Translations under genes and position numbers: made by a program
The notes under the pieces: model-generated
What the model was told of the DNA's origin: nothing
Database searches by the model: none
The model's input: the letters and a program-made list of their open reading frames with translations, nothing else
In this document: positions 25,703 to 33,140 of the stretch, one piece after another
Layout: the number at the start of each line of letters is the position of its first letter
Numbering within the stretch: the stretch's first letter is position 1
Origin: Maribacter sp. 4G9
GTDB taxonomy: Bacteria > Bacteroidota > Bacteroidia > Flavobacteriales > Flavobacteriaceae
Assembly (NCBI RefSeq): GCF_002742265.1
Contig: NZ_MDGL01000039.1
Coordinates: 1-64,000, forward strand
Reading direction: 5' to 3'
Length of the DNA stretch: 64,000 nucleotides

Positions 25703-25883
25703 ATTGGTGAAGTAAAGCACAGTTCGTATCCAATAGTTTTAGTCAACAATGTTGCTATTTTATAAAAAATATTTCATTGCTTTTTCACAAAGGATTTGTT
25801 GTAAATCAAATCTTACTGTCGAGAAATTCTACTGGTAAACCATTAAGGTAAAAATGCATTGGTTATATTTTTGATGTCAATAG

Positions 25884-25912
25884 TTGATATATCAATAAAA
25901 TTTGTATATTTG
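25884..25912 (+). promoter_or_regulatory. marR promoter overlapped by a MarR-type operator
   Basis: The perfect palindrome TTGATATATCAA (25884-25895) supplies the -33 TTG, and TATATTTG (25905-25912) is an exact TAnnTTTG -7 box 18 bases further on. The marR start at 25917 is only 4 bases beyond the box, which suggests a leaderless transcript. A related half-palindrome TTGATGTCAA lies just upstream at 25871. Confidence 0.7.
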
Positions 25913-25916
25913 ACTA

Positions 25917-26345
25917 ATGCAACGTATAGAAGATGTTATATTATTTCAGATAGACTGGACGAGTAAAGTTTCAAAGCAATACTCCCAAAGCGAATTTGAC
26001 AGGTTAGGCCTCGGCATTACTGTGGAGCAATGGATTATATTGAAAATTGTTTCTGAGACTGCCACAATATCCCAAAGGGAATTGGCAAACAAATCCCATC
26101 GAGATCCAGCTTCCATTACCCGTACACTGGATATTCTTGAAAAGAAAGGATTACTTATAAGGCAGGCTATTCCAGATAATAGGAGGACCTATAATATTGA
26201 TTTAACAAAAGAAGGGGAAAAGTTCATTAAAGCCAATATGGAATTGATAAATACACATAGAGCCAATAGCATTAAAGGTCTATCCAAAAAGGAGATAGGT
26301 TCGCTAAGCGAGATACTAAAAAAAATAAGAAAGAATATGAGTTGA
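25917..26345 (+). CDS. MarR-family transcriptional regulator
   Basis: A 142-residue winged-helix regulator. The core has I-T-V-E-Q-W-I-I-L-K-I-V, then T-I-S-Q-R-E-L-A-N-K-S-H-R-D-P-A-S-I-T-R-T-L-D-I-L-E-K-K-G-L-L as the recognition helix region, and R-R-T-Y-N-I-D-L-T-K-E-G as the wing. Dimerisation helices form both ends. The same palindrome TTGATATATCAA stands immediately before and after the gene, so it very likely represses itself and the downstream DOMON gene. The inducer is unknown. Confidence 0.88.
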   Translation: MQRIEDVILFQIDWTSKVSKQYSQSEFDRLGLGITVEQWIILKIVSETATISQRELANKSHRDPASITRTLDILEKKGLLIRQAIPDNRRTYNIDLTKEGEKFIKANMELINTHRANSIKGLSKKEIGSLSEILKKIRKNMS

Positions 26346-26364
26346 TATTTTTTTATGCATATAA

Positions 26365-26376
26365 TTGATATATCAA
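26365..26376 (+). promoter_or_regulatory. Second MarR-type operator, upstream of the DOMON gene
   Basis: TTGATATATCAA is identical to the palindrome overlapping the marR promoter. It lies 31 bases before the DOMON gene start. A shared operator on both sides of the regulator gene points to one regulon. Confidence 0.68.
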
Positions 26377-26406
26377 TAATTGATGAACTATGATAAGTAT
26401 AATTCT

Positions 26407-26910
26407 ATGAAGAAACTAGTTTTTATTTGGTTATTATCCATTACTTCAGAACAGTGTAGGGCACAAGACATTCCAAAGAAGGTAGTTTCCAAAAATAGAA
26501 TGGAAGTGAGATGGTATTTTGAAAAAGACATAGTTCATTTTGAAATGACCGCACCAACTAAAGGTTGGGTGGCTATTGGATTCAATACGCATTCGGGTAC
26601 TCAAGGAACTTATCTATTAATGGGAAATGTTATCAAAGGACAAGCTCAAGTTGTTGAATACTACACTTTAGCTCCGGGTAATTATAAAACTGTAGAATCA
26701 TTAAGTGGAGTTCCACAGCTGAAAAATATTTCAGGTATTGAAATAAATAATAGCACAATGCTTCAATTTTCATTGCCGAAAGACTTCACGAGTACCTATC
26801 AAAGAAAACTATCTGAGAACATTGAATATACTATGTTGATGGCATATAGCCAGCAGGATGATTTCCAACACCATTCTATCATGAGAACTTCAATAAATGT
26901 CAAACTCTAA
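26407..26910 (+). CDS. DOMON-domain secreted protein
   Basis: I start the gene at 26407 so that it begins M-K-K-L-V-F with a signal peptide (to about residue 21, Q-C-R-A-Q); an ATG 27 bases earlier is also open. The mature 147-residue protein has the DOMON pattern: E-V-R-W-Y-F-E-K-D-I-V-H-F-E-M-T-A-P-T-K-G-W-V-A-I-G-F and the closing Y-T-M-L-M-A-Y-S-Q-Q-D-D-F-Q-H-H. DOMON domains bind haem or sugars. The H-H near the C-terminus fits a ligand position. It would act in the periplasm under MarR control. Confidence 0.75.
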   Translation: MKKLVFIWLLSITSEQCRAQDIPKKVVSKNRMEVRWYFEKDIVHFEMTAPTKGWVAIGFNTHSGTQGTYLLMGNVIKGQAQVVEYYTLAPGNYKTVESLSGVPQLKNISGIEINNSTMLQFSLPKDFTSTYQRKLSENIEYTMLMAYSQQDDFQHHSIMRTSINVKL

Positions 26911-26982
26911 TTATAGGCCAATGAAATAAAGTAAACATAGTTATTCCACAATCTAAAAGACGTAAACAATAAAACAAAAAAT

Positions 26983-27411
26983 ATGAAAAAAAACAATCTA
27001 ATACTACTAGTATTTACACTATTGATAATTACAAGTTGTACTGCTCAAAACGATGATAAATCACAAATTCAAGAAGTTTTAACGAAGTTTTGCAAAGCTG
27101 GAGATGAGAATGATACCAAGGAATTGGCCACCTGTTTGGATGATAATTACAGAATTGTGATGAATCGTTTATTTGGTAGTACCGAGGTCAGTATTATGGA
27201 CAAAGCCGTTTATCTAGATAAAATAAAAGCTAAGGAATTCGGCGGGGATTCAAGGACATTGACCATAGAAAATATTATCCTAAATGGAACAACCGCAAGT
27301 GCTAAAGTAGTGCTTAAAGGAACAAAATCGTCTTTTATATCCTTGATTACTCTGGTCCAGGATGCACAGGGGTATTGGAAACTTATAGGTGATATGCCCA
27401 TAGTGCAGTAG
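26983..27411 (+). CDS. NTF2/lumazine-binding-like lipoprotein
   Basis: A 142-residue lipoprotein (I-I-T-S-C, Cys19). The mature domain has the NTF2-like order: helix (I-Q-E-V-L-T-K-F-C-K-A-G-D-E-N-D), the variable region L-D-D-N-Y-R-I-V, V-S-I-M-D-K-A-V-Y-L-D-K-I-K, and a last strand L-V-Q-D-A-Q-G-Y-W-K-L-I-G. This resembles the putative lumazine-binding family (PF12893) seen in Bacteroidota. It sits 72 bases after the DOMON gene and may belong to the same MarR-controlled unit. Confidence 0.65.
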   Translation: MKKNNLILLVFTLLIITSCTAQNDDKSQIQEVLTKFCKAGDENDTKELATCLDDNYRIVMNRLFGSTEVSIMDKAVYLDKIKAKEFGGDSRTLTIENIILNGTTASAKVVLKGTKSSFISLITLVQDAQGYWKLIGDMPIVQ

Positions 27412-27443
27412 ATAAGACTGCTTCTGTTAATTTTGAGAAGATA

Positions 27444-27475
27444 GGTCCGTGATGATAACTCCATGGGCCTTTTTT
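27444..27475 (+). terminator. Rho-independent terminator-like hairpin
   Basis: GGTCCGTG and CATGGGCC pair, with G-U pairs, around a 10-base loop and are followed by TTTTTT. It stands 33 bases after the NTF2-like lipoprotein gene and separates that unit from the resolvase island. Confidence 0.6.
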
Positions 27476-27539
27476 GACTAAGTTTTGAACATTTCAGATT
27501 TCTAGATTTCATGATAGCACTACAGTAAATTAGTAACTA

Positions 27540-27754
27540 TAAATTTGTGATTTTTATATTAAACCTTATACGGTACCGTACACGGTTTCTCTAAAATCAA
27601 ACATGTAGAATTGGGTGTAAATAGGAAAAATCAGTTCATTTAATCTACCGTTTTATTAAACTTATGAACTTATCCGTGTTCACTAATTCTAAAAAGTTTA
27701 TTTCATCGTACTAATTAATTAGTTTAATTTTTAACATTTAATTAAACTATTTCT
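27540..27754 (+). promoter_or_regulatory. Upstream region of the serine resolvase, with inverted repeats
   Basis: The 344-base gap before the resolvase contains a TAAATTTG box at 27540-27547, the palindrome-rich stretch ACGGTACCGT at 27570-27579, and a perfect 8-base inverted repeat GTTTAATT/AATTAAAC (27722-27747). The last ends 7 bases before the resolvase start. The nested repeats fit a resolvase binding (res-type) or autoregulation site, but no classic three-subsite res could be confirmed. No gene is visible. Confidence 0.4.
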
Positions 27755-28363
27755 ATGGTTTTTGGATACGCAAGGGTTAGCACTGCAGTGCAGAGTCTCG
27801 ATTTACAATTGGATGCTCTTCTCAAAGAGGGAATAACCCGTAAGAATATTTATACCGACAAGGTATCCAGTACCAAAGAAGAACGAAATAGTTTGAACAA
27901 GTTGCTCAACTATGTTCGTGAGGGTGATACCATTGTGGTCTGGAAACTTGACCGCTTGGCCCGAAGTCTTATTCACTTCACCAAGTTGATGCAAGAGCTG
28001 GACGAAAAAGGGGTTAAGTTTCGAAGTATTACCGAATCTTTTATCGACACTACCAAAAAGTCCTCCCAATCGGAATTCATCATCAACATTTTTGCCGCTC
28101 TCGCTCAACTGGAACGAGATATTATTATAGAACGAACAAAAGCTGGTTTGGAATCTGCAAGACGCCGTGGGAAGGTTTTGGGAGCGCCAAAAGGAATTAG
28201 TAAGAAAAATCAACAGAAAGCTGTACTTTGCGAAGAGTACTTCAAAGAAGGAAAATTGACGGTGTCAGAAATTTGTGAACGATTGGCTATTTCTAGAGCT
28301 ACTTATTATAAGTATCTCAGATTTAGAGGGCTAAATAACAGTTTAAGACCATATTCAAAATAA
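27755..28363 (+). CDS. Tn3/Hin-type serine resolvase/invertase
   Basis: A 202-residue site-specific recombinase. The catalytic domain (about 1-135) shows the active Ser9 in G-Y-A-R-V-S, the conserved arginine strand D-T-I-V-V-W-K-L-D-R-L-A-R-S, and E-R-D-I-I-I-E-R-T on the long helix. A Hin-type HTH follows (about 155-195, L-T-V-S-E-I-C-E-R-L-A-I-S-R-A-T-Y-Y-K-Y). It looks intact. The OLD-like gene starts 7 bases after its stop, so the recombinase and the cassette are probably co-transcribed and could be exchanged together. Confidence 0.85.
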   Translation: MVFGYARVSTAVQSLDLQLDALLKEGITRKNIYTDKVSSTKEERNSLNKLLNYVREGDTIVVWKLDRLARSLIHFTKLMQELDEKGVKFRSITESFIDTTKKSSQSEFIINIFAALAQLERDIIIERTKAGLESARRRGKVLGAPKGISKKNQQKAVLCEEYFKEGKLTVSEICERLAISRATYYKYLRFRGLNNSLRPYSK

Positions 28364-28369
28364 TTTGCA

Positions 28370-29884
28370 TTGATAGAAAGTTTAAAATTACAGAGCGGGC
28401 TCAGCATAGACCTCAAACCGACTAATTTATTTATCGGACCTAATAATTCAGGCAAAAGTACCCTTCTCCTGGAAATACAAAACTTAATTACAACTGAATC
28501 TTTACTGAAGTCTTACACTCCCAATAGTCTTAAACTTAGCGAGGTTAGAGACTTTATTGAAAAGAGAGGCAAAAAGATACCCGCTCCAAGCGGCGGTTCA
28601 TGGAATTACAAAACATGGGATGAATCAAAAAGTCTTATTGAGAGTAACTTTGATTTTATATCCAAACGCTTACATCGAAATAAATGGATTGATTCTACAA
28701 CCATTTTAGACGGAAAGGCTCGATTGAGCATTATTGAGGATATGAATTATCAAGGAGTGGCCCCAAAAAATCCACTCAATGTGTTTGAAGTTTTGAGACA
28801 TGATGATTCTTTACGTTCTAAGCTTCAATCCTATCTACAAAAGGTAATGCCAGAAAAATATTTTGCTCTTTGGAATCCTAATCTAAACAAGCTCTGTGCC
28901 TACTTATGTGATAGTGAGCCCAAAAATGATATTGAATACTATGATTCAATTAAAGCACATGATTTTTTTGAAAAAGACGCGGCCCCACTATTATCATACA
29001 GCGATGGCATTAAAGCTTACATTGGAATATTAATTAATTTAATCGCTAGTGGTAAAAGATATTTTCTTATTGATGAACCAGAAGCCTTTTTGCATCCGAA
29101 TCTTTGTTTTCAATTAGGCAAAACTGTGAGTCAAATAGCAAGAGAAAATAATTATCTATGTTTTTGCGCCACACATTCTCCATTTTTTTTGAAGGGTTGT
29201 CTATCTCAATCGCCAAATAACGTGACTGTCACAAGACTTGGATATGAGAGTGGAGTTGGAAAAGCTAAAACTATAAAGCCTAAAGATATAAAGGCTATTA
29301 TCCATGACCCTTTGTTAAATAACATTGGGGTGATTGAGGGTTTATTTCATTCTCGTGTTGTTATGACTGAAGGTGATTCTGACCGTGCATTCTATACTGA
29401 AATCAACAACCGGATGCTGGCTGAAACAGAGGATGGAATTAGGGATTGCATATTTATAAATGCTCAGAACAAGCAAACCATAGCTAAGGTAGTTTCATTA
29501 TTCAGAAATATTGAGATTCCGTGCGCGGCAATATCTGATATTGATACTTTTAAGGAGGGAGGTACAAATTTTACCAATATTTTAAAAGCCTTGTCGATTA
29601 AAGGAGGCACAGCGGAAGCACTATCCATACTACGAAGTAGAACAAACGAAAACTTAAAGGTTGCTGCCAGAGGAGAATCAACTGATGAGAGGTCATTTGA
29701 AACTATCGAAAAAAGATTAACAGAATTCAAAAACAAAGGTAAATCCCCCTCCCTTTTTCTGGCAGCTCTACAGAAGTTGAATAGACCACCCGACTATAAG
29801 AGATTGGGTGGAGTTACGTTGTTGGAAGGCCAAGATTTTGATGATGCCTTGAATCTAATCGGACAACTTGCAAATAATGGATAG
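28370..29884 (+). CDS. OLD-like nuclease: AAA ATPase fused to TOPRIM
   Basis: A 504-residue protein that needs a TTG start at 28370. Walker A is G-P-N-N-S-G-K-S-T (residues 23-31); a signature-like Y-S-D-G-I-K lies near 210. Walker B is F-L-I-D-E-P-E-A-F near 229-237, and the H-loop C-A-T-H-S is near 268. A TOPRIM domain follows: V-V-M-T-E-G-D-S-D-R near 330-340 with the key Glu, and S-D-I-D near 388-391 for the DxD pair. This layout matches OLD-family enzymes such as GajA of the Gabija defence system or the retron-linked OLD nucleases. No UvrD-type helicase lies nearby, so it is not Gabija. It probably cuts nucleic acid in an ATP-gated manner. Confidence 0.8.
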   Translation: MIESLKLQSGLSIDLKPTNLFIGPNNSGKSTLLLEIQNLITTESLLKSYTPNSLKLSEVRDFIEKRGKKIPAPSGGSWNYKTWDESKSLIESNFDFISKRLHRNKWIDSTTILDGKARLSIIEDMNYQGVAPKNPLNVFEVLRHDDSLRSKLQSYLQKVMPEKYFALWNPNLNKLCAYLCDSEPKNDIEYYDSIKAHDFFEKDAAPLLSYSDGIKAYIGILINLIASGKRYFLIDEPEAFLHPNLCFQLGKTVSQIARENNYLCFCATHSPFFLKGCLSQSPNNVTVTRLGYESGVGKAKTIKPKDIKAIIHDPLLNNIGVIEGLFHSRVVMTEGDSDRAFYTEINNRMLAETEDGIRDCIFINAQNKQTIAKVVSLFRNIEIPCAAISDIDTFKEGGTNFTNILKALSIKGGTAEALSILRSRTNENLKVAARGESTDERSFETIEKRLTEFKNKGKSPSLFLAALQKLNRPPDYKRLGGVTLLEGQDFDDALNLIGQLANNG

Positions 29885-29887
29885 TTT

Positions 29888-30088
29888 GTGATTCCTGATG
29901 GCGAAGTCGAAAAATGGTTATTAAACTTGGATGCAGGAATTTCAAAAAATGGTTGGTTGCTAAGGATTTTCGATAAAATGGGATCAGACCCTAAATCAAA
30001 AGGATATGTAAAACCACCATCAACACTTGATGATGTGTGGTTGTTTATTGCGAAAATAAATCAATGGTTTCTAGAAAAGGTTAATTAA
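29888..30088 (+). CDS. Small hypothetical protein between the OLD-like and MltR-like genes
   Basis: A 66-residue frame with a GTG start, 3 bases after the OLD-like stop. It has W-L-L-N-L-D-A-G-I-S-K-N-G-W-L-L-R-I-F and ends N-Q-W-F-L-E-K-V-N. The tryptophan-rich helical character and tight spacing (9 bases to the next gene) argue that it is real and translated with its neighbours. No family is recognised. It could be an inhibitor or specificity subunit. Confidence 0.5.
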   Translation: MIPDGEVEKWLLNLDAGISKNGWLLRIFDKMGSDPKSKGYVKPPSTLDDVWLFIAKINQWFLEKVN

Positions 30089-30097
30089 TAGATTAAA

Positions 30098-30673
30098 TTG
30101 GATAAAAAGCAGAAGGAACTTTTATTGAAGGAATTTCCCATTTTACTTGAAAAATTTAAATTGGAAAGTGATCGGGGCGTGGTCCTGGTTGTTACAGCAA
30201 TGGTTGAAAATGAGTTGAAAGCACAATTGACTAAAAGACTCCTTGCTAAAGCAGAAGCACAAGATGAATTACTTTCTAATTCTGCAACATCTCCAATTTC
30301 TACCTTTAGTTCAAAGATCAATTTAGCATTTCGAATAGGACTAATTACTAATCCTGAAAGGACGGTTTTTCATCAGCTTAGAAAAATAAGAAATCGCTGT
30401 GCTCACGAAATTGATTCTCAACACTTTGGACAAAATCATTTTAAAGATCATATGAGGAACATTATAAATGCCCATCCTGATATTTGGGATATTATGAGCA
30501 AGAGATTAGTTCCATCTCAAATTGCAAAAGAGTATGAAGATGTTGAGCATTATTTAAACGAGTTAGGGTGGCGTGTTGCATTTGAAGCTTTCTTTGGTTT
30601 AATCATAGCACATAAACGCATCTCAAAACACAGGATTTTGCCAATAATAGCTCTTAGTAAAATACATAATTAA
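30098..30673 (+). CDS. MltR/DUF4145-like helical protein with HEPN-type motif
   Basis: A 191-residue all-helical protein with a TTG start. Residues 20-95 fit the MltR-like pattern (E-S-D-R-G-V-V-L-V-V-T-A-M-V-E-N-E-L and F-S-S-K-I-N-L-A-F-R-I-G-L-I). Near residues 96-103 is I-R-N-R-C-A-H-E, a match to the HEPN motif R-[NHD]-x(3)-H found in RNase toxins and defence effectors. HEPN nucleases dimerise with the R..H pairs as active sites. Here it would be the effector or regulator partner of the OLD-like protein. The call to MltR is by layout; the HEPN reading is inference. Confidence 0.55.
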   Translation: MDKKQKELLLKEFPILLEKFKLESDRGVVLVVTAMVENELKAQLTKRLLAKAEAQDELLSNSATSPISTFSSKINLAFRIGLITNPERTVFHQLRKIRNRCAHEIDSQHFGQNHFKDHMRNIINAHPDIWDIMSKRLVPSQIAKEYEDVEHYLNELGWRVAFEAFFGLIIAHKRISKHRILPIIALSKIHN

Positions 30674-30696
30674 ATAATCAAAAGTTCAATAAAACG

Positions 30697-31164
30697 ATGA
30701 GTATAGCAAAACAAAAATTCAAACTTCCTAGGAAAAAGAAGAAGTTCTTGAAAAAGGGAATATGGTTATACCCAGCGGATGAAAATGGGGATTCACTTTC
30801 CGCTAAGCCGGCTATATACGAAAAGGACTATCTGGCTTTTAAAGAAGGAAGTCTTAGGAATCTATTGAACAGAAGCAAAAAGAAGACCAAAGAATTTCGC
30901 AAGAACTTGGATAAGGAGGTTTTTGTTTCTGATGAAATGTTGCTGACCTTTGTAAATGAAATTTTTTCTGATCGCTATGAACAGGATTCCTATAAAAGTT
31001 TGATTCGTGCAAAAAATAGTAAAAAAGCTGTAGTGGCATATTTTAATTTCTTGAACGCGTTTGAAATCTACAAGAATGGGAATGACTCCTACGCAAACAT
31101 TTGTTGCATGTCAGTTGACTTGGCCATTGACCTACTGAGCTCAAAAAAGAAAAGTAAGTTGTAA
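30697..31164 (+). CDS. Basic hypothetical protein
   Basis: A 155-residue protein whose first 60 residues hold four lysine-rich patches (P-R-K-K-K-K-F-L-K-K, N-R-S-K-K-K-T-K-E-F). This is followed by a helical middle (V-F-V-S-D-E-M-L-L-T-F-V-N-E-I-F) and a C-terminus with C-C. The basic character suggests nucleic-acid binding. No family is recognised. It lies 23 bases after the HEPN-like gene and 88 bases before the toxin-antitoxin pair, on the same strand. Confidence 0.5.
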   Translation: MSIAKQKFKLPRKKKKFLKKGIWLYPADENGDSLSAKPAIYEKDYLAFKEGSLRNLLNRSKKKTKEFRKNLDKEVFVSDEMLLTFVNEIFSDRYEQDSYKSLIRAKNSKKAVVAYFNFLNAFEIYKNGNDSYANICCMSVDLAIDLLSSKKKSKL

Positions 31165-31252
31165 TATTATTATCGAACCCAGCTTTAAAATAGTGATAAA
31201 TTCTAATATTTTAAGTATATTGGTCTAATTATATAATATAATTTATATCTAA

Positions 31253-31564
31253 ATGTTAGACATTGTATACAAATATCAAGGTTTACTTGAAAATATTGAT
31301 AGCTATATTGATGATAGTAAATTCAAAAAGGAGTATCTGATAGAACGACTTGGCGTTTCTCGTGCAACATTTTACAACAAAGTCAAGAAGAAAAATTTCA
31401 CAGTTGACGAAATGGTTATCCTAAGCAACATTCTTTTTCCTGAAGAAGCTAAGGCTTTCGAAATTAAGGAGGCTCTAAGGGCAAGTCGGGAGGACAGTAA
31501 GAATGGAAGAATAAGAGATCATAAGGATGTTATGGGTGATGTACGTAAAAAATTGCGTGCATGA
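31253..31564 (+). CDS. Antitoxin with helix-turn-helix
   Basis: A 103-residue protein. The middle forms a helix-turn-helix (Y-L-I-E-R-L-G-V-S-R-A-T-F-Y-N-K-V), and the C-terminus is charged (A-L-R-A-S-R-E-D-S-K-N-G-R, then V-R-K-K-L-R-A). A DNA-binding N-terminus plus a toxin-neutralising tail is the expected antitoxin layout. Its stop overlaps the toxin ATG by 4 bases (ATGA). AT-rich sequence directly upstream holds no clear TAnnTTTG box. Confidence 0.65.
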   Translation: MLDIVYKYQGLLENIDSYIDDSKFKKEYLIERLGVSRATFYNKVKKKNFTVDEMVILSNILFPEEAKAFEIKEALRASREDSKNGRIRDHKDVMGDVRKKLRA

Positions 31565-31866
31565 AGGTGATTTGGACTAGAAAAGCTGACAATTCATTCA
31601 ACGGAATTGTAGACTACCTATTGGATATTTGGAACATGGAGATAGCGACTAGTTTTGTCGATACCGTTGATCATACTATCGAGCTTATTGTTAAAAACCC
31701 TGAGATGTTCAAGGTCTCCGAATATGATCAAATAAGTAGAGCGGCATTTATTACGAAGCATACTACAATGTTCTATAGAATATTGGATAATACAATAGAA
31801 ATTGAATACTTCTGGGGGAATTTCGATAATCCGGAGAAAATAAATGAATTGCTAAAGTTTAAATAA
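31561..31866 (+). CDS. RelE/ParE-type toxin
   Basis: A 101-residue protein of the ParE/RelE fold: it opens W-T-R-K-A-D-N-S-F-N-G-I-V-D-Y-L, has F-V-D-T-V-D-H-T-I-E-L-I-V-K-N-P-E near the middle and closes F-Y-R-I-L-D-N-T-I-E-I-E-Y-F-W. RelE-family toxins cut mRNA on the ribosome; ParE inhibits gyrase. The sequence does not separate the two. Stability of the neighbouring island is a plausible role. Confidence 0.78.
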   Translation: MKVIWTRKADNSFNGIVDYLLDIWNMEIATSFVDTVDHTIELIVKNPEMFKVSEYDQISRAAFITKHTTMFYRILDNTIEIEYFWGNFDNPEKINELLKFK

Positions 31867-31884
31867 TGGATTATCAATCATATC

Positions 31885-31932
31885 GATTTTATGCTGTTTT
31901 CATTATGGGAGCGGTTTTGAAAGCATAAAATC
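31885..31932. repeat. Perfect 11-base inverted repeat downstream of the toxin gene
   Basis: GATTTTATGCT and AGCATAAAATC pair perfectly around a 26-base loop. It stands 19 bases after the toxin stop. No clean T-tract follows, so it may be a weak terminator or an RNA-processing element. Confidence 0.45.
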
Positions 31933-31982
31933 AAAATTTTGGGAGTATCGCTCCTAAGAATCTTTTACCTTACACTAAAAAA

Positions 31983-33038
31983 ATGAAACATATAGCTCTT
32001 AAGTTGTTAATTGCTTTAGTGATATTTTCTTCAGAAATACTAAGTGCACAACATTTTAATATCCACAATCCTATCATCCTCCCTGATAAGAGTCAACAAT
32101 CCATGATAACACAACGTATCGGATATACGGACATCACTATACGTTATCATAGTCCAGGTTCTAGGGGAAGGGTGGTTTGGGGAGAATTAATTCCCTACGG
32201 TAAGGTTTGGCGAGCGGGAGCCAATGAGAATACCGTATTTACAATTACCAATGATGTAGAAATTAATGGGCAGAAGTTGCCCGCAGGTAGTTATGGCCTT
32301 CACCTTTTACCTGAAGAGAACCAATGGACATTTATTTTTTCAAAGAATCACACCTCATGGGGAAGCTATTTTTACGAGGAGGAAGAAGATGCATTGCGCA
32401 TAACAGTTCCAGTTCAAAACAACTTGGATGAAAGAGAGTGGTTAAGTTATGATTTCAAGAAGAGAGAGCGTGATACGGCTTCGGTAGTCCTGAGCTGGGC
32501 TAGTAAAAAAGTGGAATTCAACATAAGTTTGAATGTTGATGAAATTGCCCTTGAAAACATTCGAAAACAACTTCGCTCAGATGCATATTGGGAATGGTTC
32601 AGCTGGTGCCAGGCTGCAGATTATTGTGCTGAATACAAAATAAACACGAAAGAGGCGCTTGAGTGGATTGATAAGTCCATTGAACTCCAGGAAAATTTCT
32701 CCAACTGGGATGTAAAAGCAAAGTTATTGAAACAATCAGGTAATCCAAAAGCTGCTGAAGCGGCGATACAACGAGCCATTGAAGTTGGCAGTGATATCTA
32801 TCTGGAACGTTATGGGCGTAGACTTTTAAGGGAAGAAGACTTTGAAGGTGCAGCATATGTTTTTGGAAAGGCCATAAAGAAAAATGAAACTTACTGGAGG
32901 GCGCATTTTAATCAAGGAAATGCATTTAAAGCGCTGAAAAAAAACAAGGATGCCAAAAAATCTTATGAACTCGCCCTCAAATATGCCCCGATAGACAGGA
33001 AAGACCTAATGACCAAAAGCATAGAATCCCTAAAATAG
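31983..33038 (+). CDS. DUF2911 protein with C-terminal TPR
   Basis: A 351-residue protein with a signal peptide (about residues 1-22, ending I-L-S-A-Q). The DUF2911 domain (about 38-180) shows G-Y-T-D-I-T-I-R-Y-H-S-P-G-S-R-G-R, W-R-A-G-A-N-E-N-T, and L-P-A-G-S-Y-G-L-H. Residues about 205-345 carry TPR motifs (A-L-E-W-I-D-K-S-I-E-L, A-A-I-Q-R-A-I-E-V-G, and Y-W-R-A-H-F-N-Q-G-N). It is a periplasmic protein common in Bacteroidota, with unknown function. It converges with the RpiR gene, leaving about 100 bases between the stops. Confidence 0.75.
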   Translation: MKHIALKLLIALVIFSSEILSAQHFNIHNPIILPDKSQQSMITQRIGYTDITIRYHSPGSRGRVVWGELIPYGKVWRAGANENTVFTITNDVEINGQKLPAGSYGLHLLPEENQWTFIFSKNHTSWGSYFYEEEEDALRITVPVQNNLDEREWLSYDFKKRERDTASVVLSWASKKVEFNISLNVDEIALENIRKQLRSDAYWEWFSWCQAADYCAEYKINTKEALEWIDKSIELQENFSNWDVKAKLLKQSGNPKAAEAAIQRAIEVGSDIYLERYGRRLLREEDFEGAAYVFGKAIKKNETYWRAHFNQGNAFKALKKNKDAKKSYELALKYAPIDRKDLMTKSIESLK

Positions 33039-33140
33039 TTTGATTATTACTTAAGAAGGCTACATAATCATAATGCTATAGCGAAAATTGGATATCAAAA
33101 TTGGTCAAAACAATAAATCGTAGAGGTAACTTTTAAGTGG

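Noticed and set aside
28370-29884. Naming the ATPase-TOPRIM gene as GajA of a Gabija system
   Set aside because: No UvrD/REP-type helicase (GajB) lies nearby, and the companions differ. I kept the broader OLD-like label.
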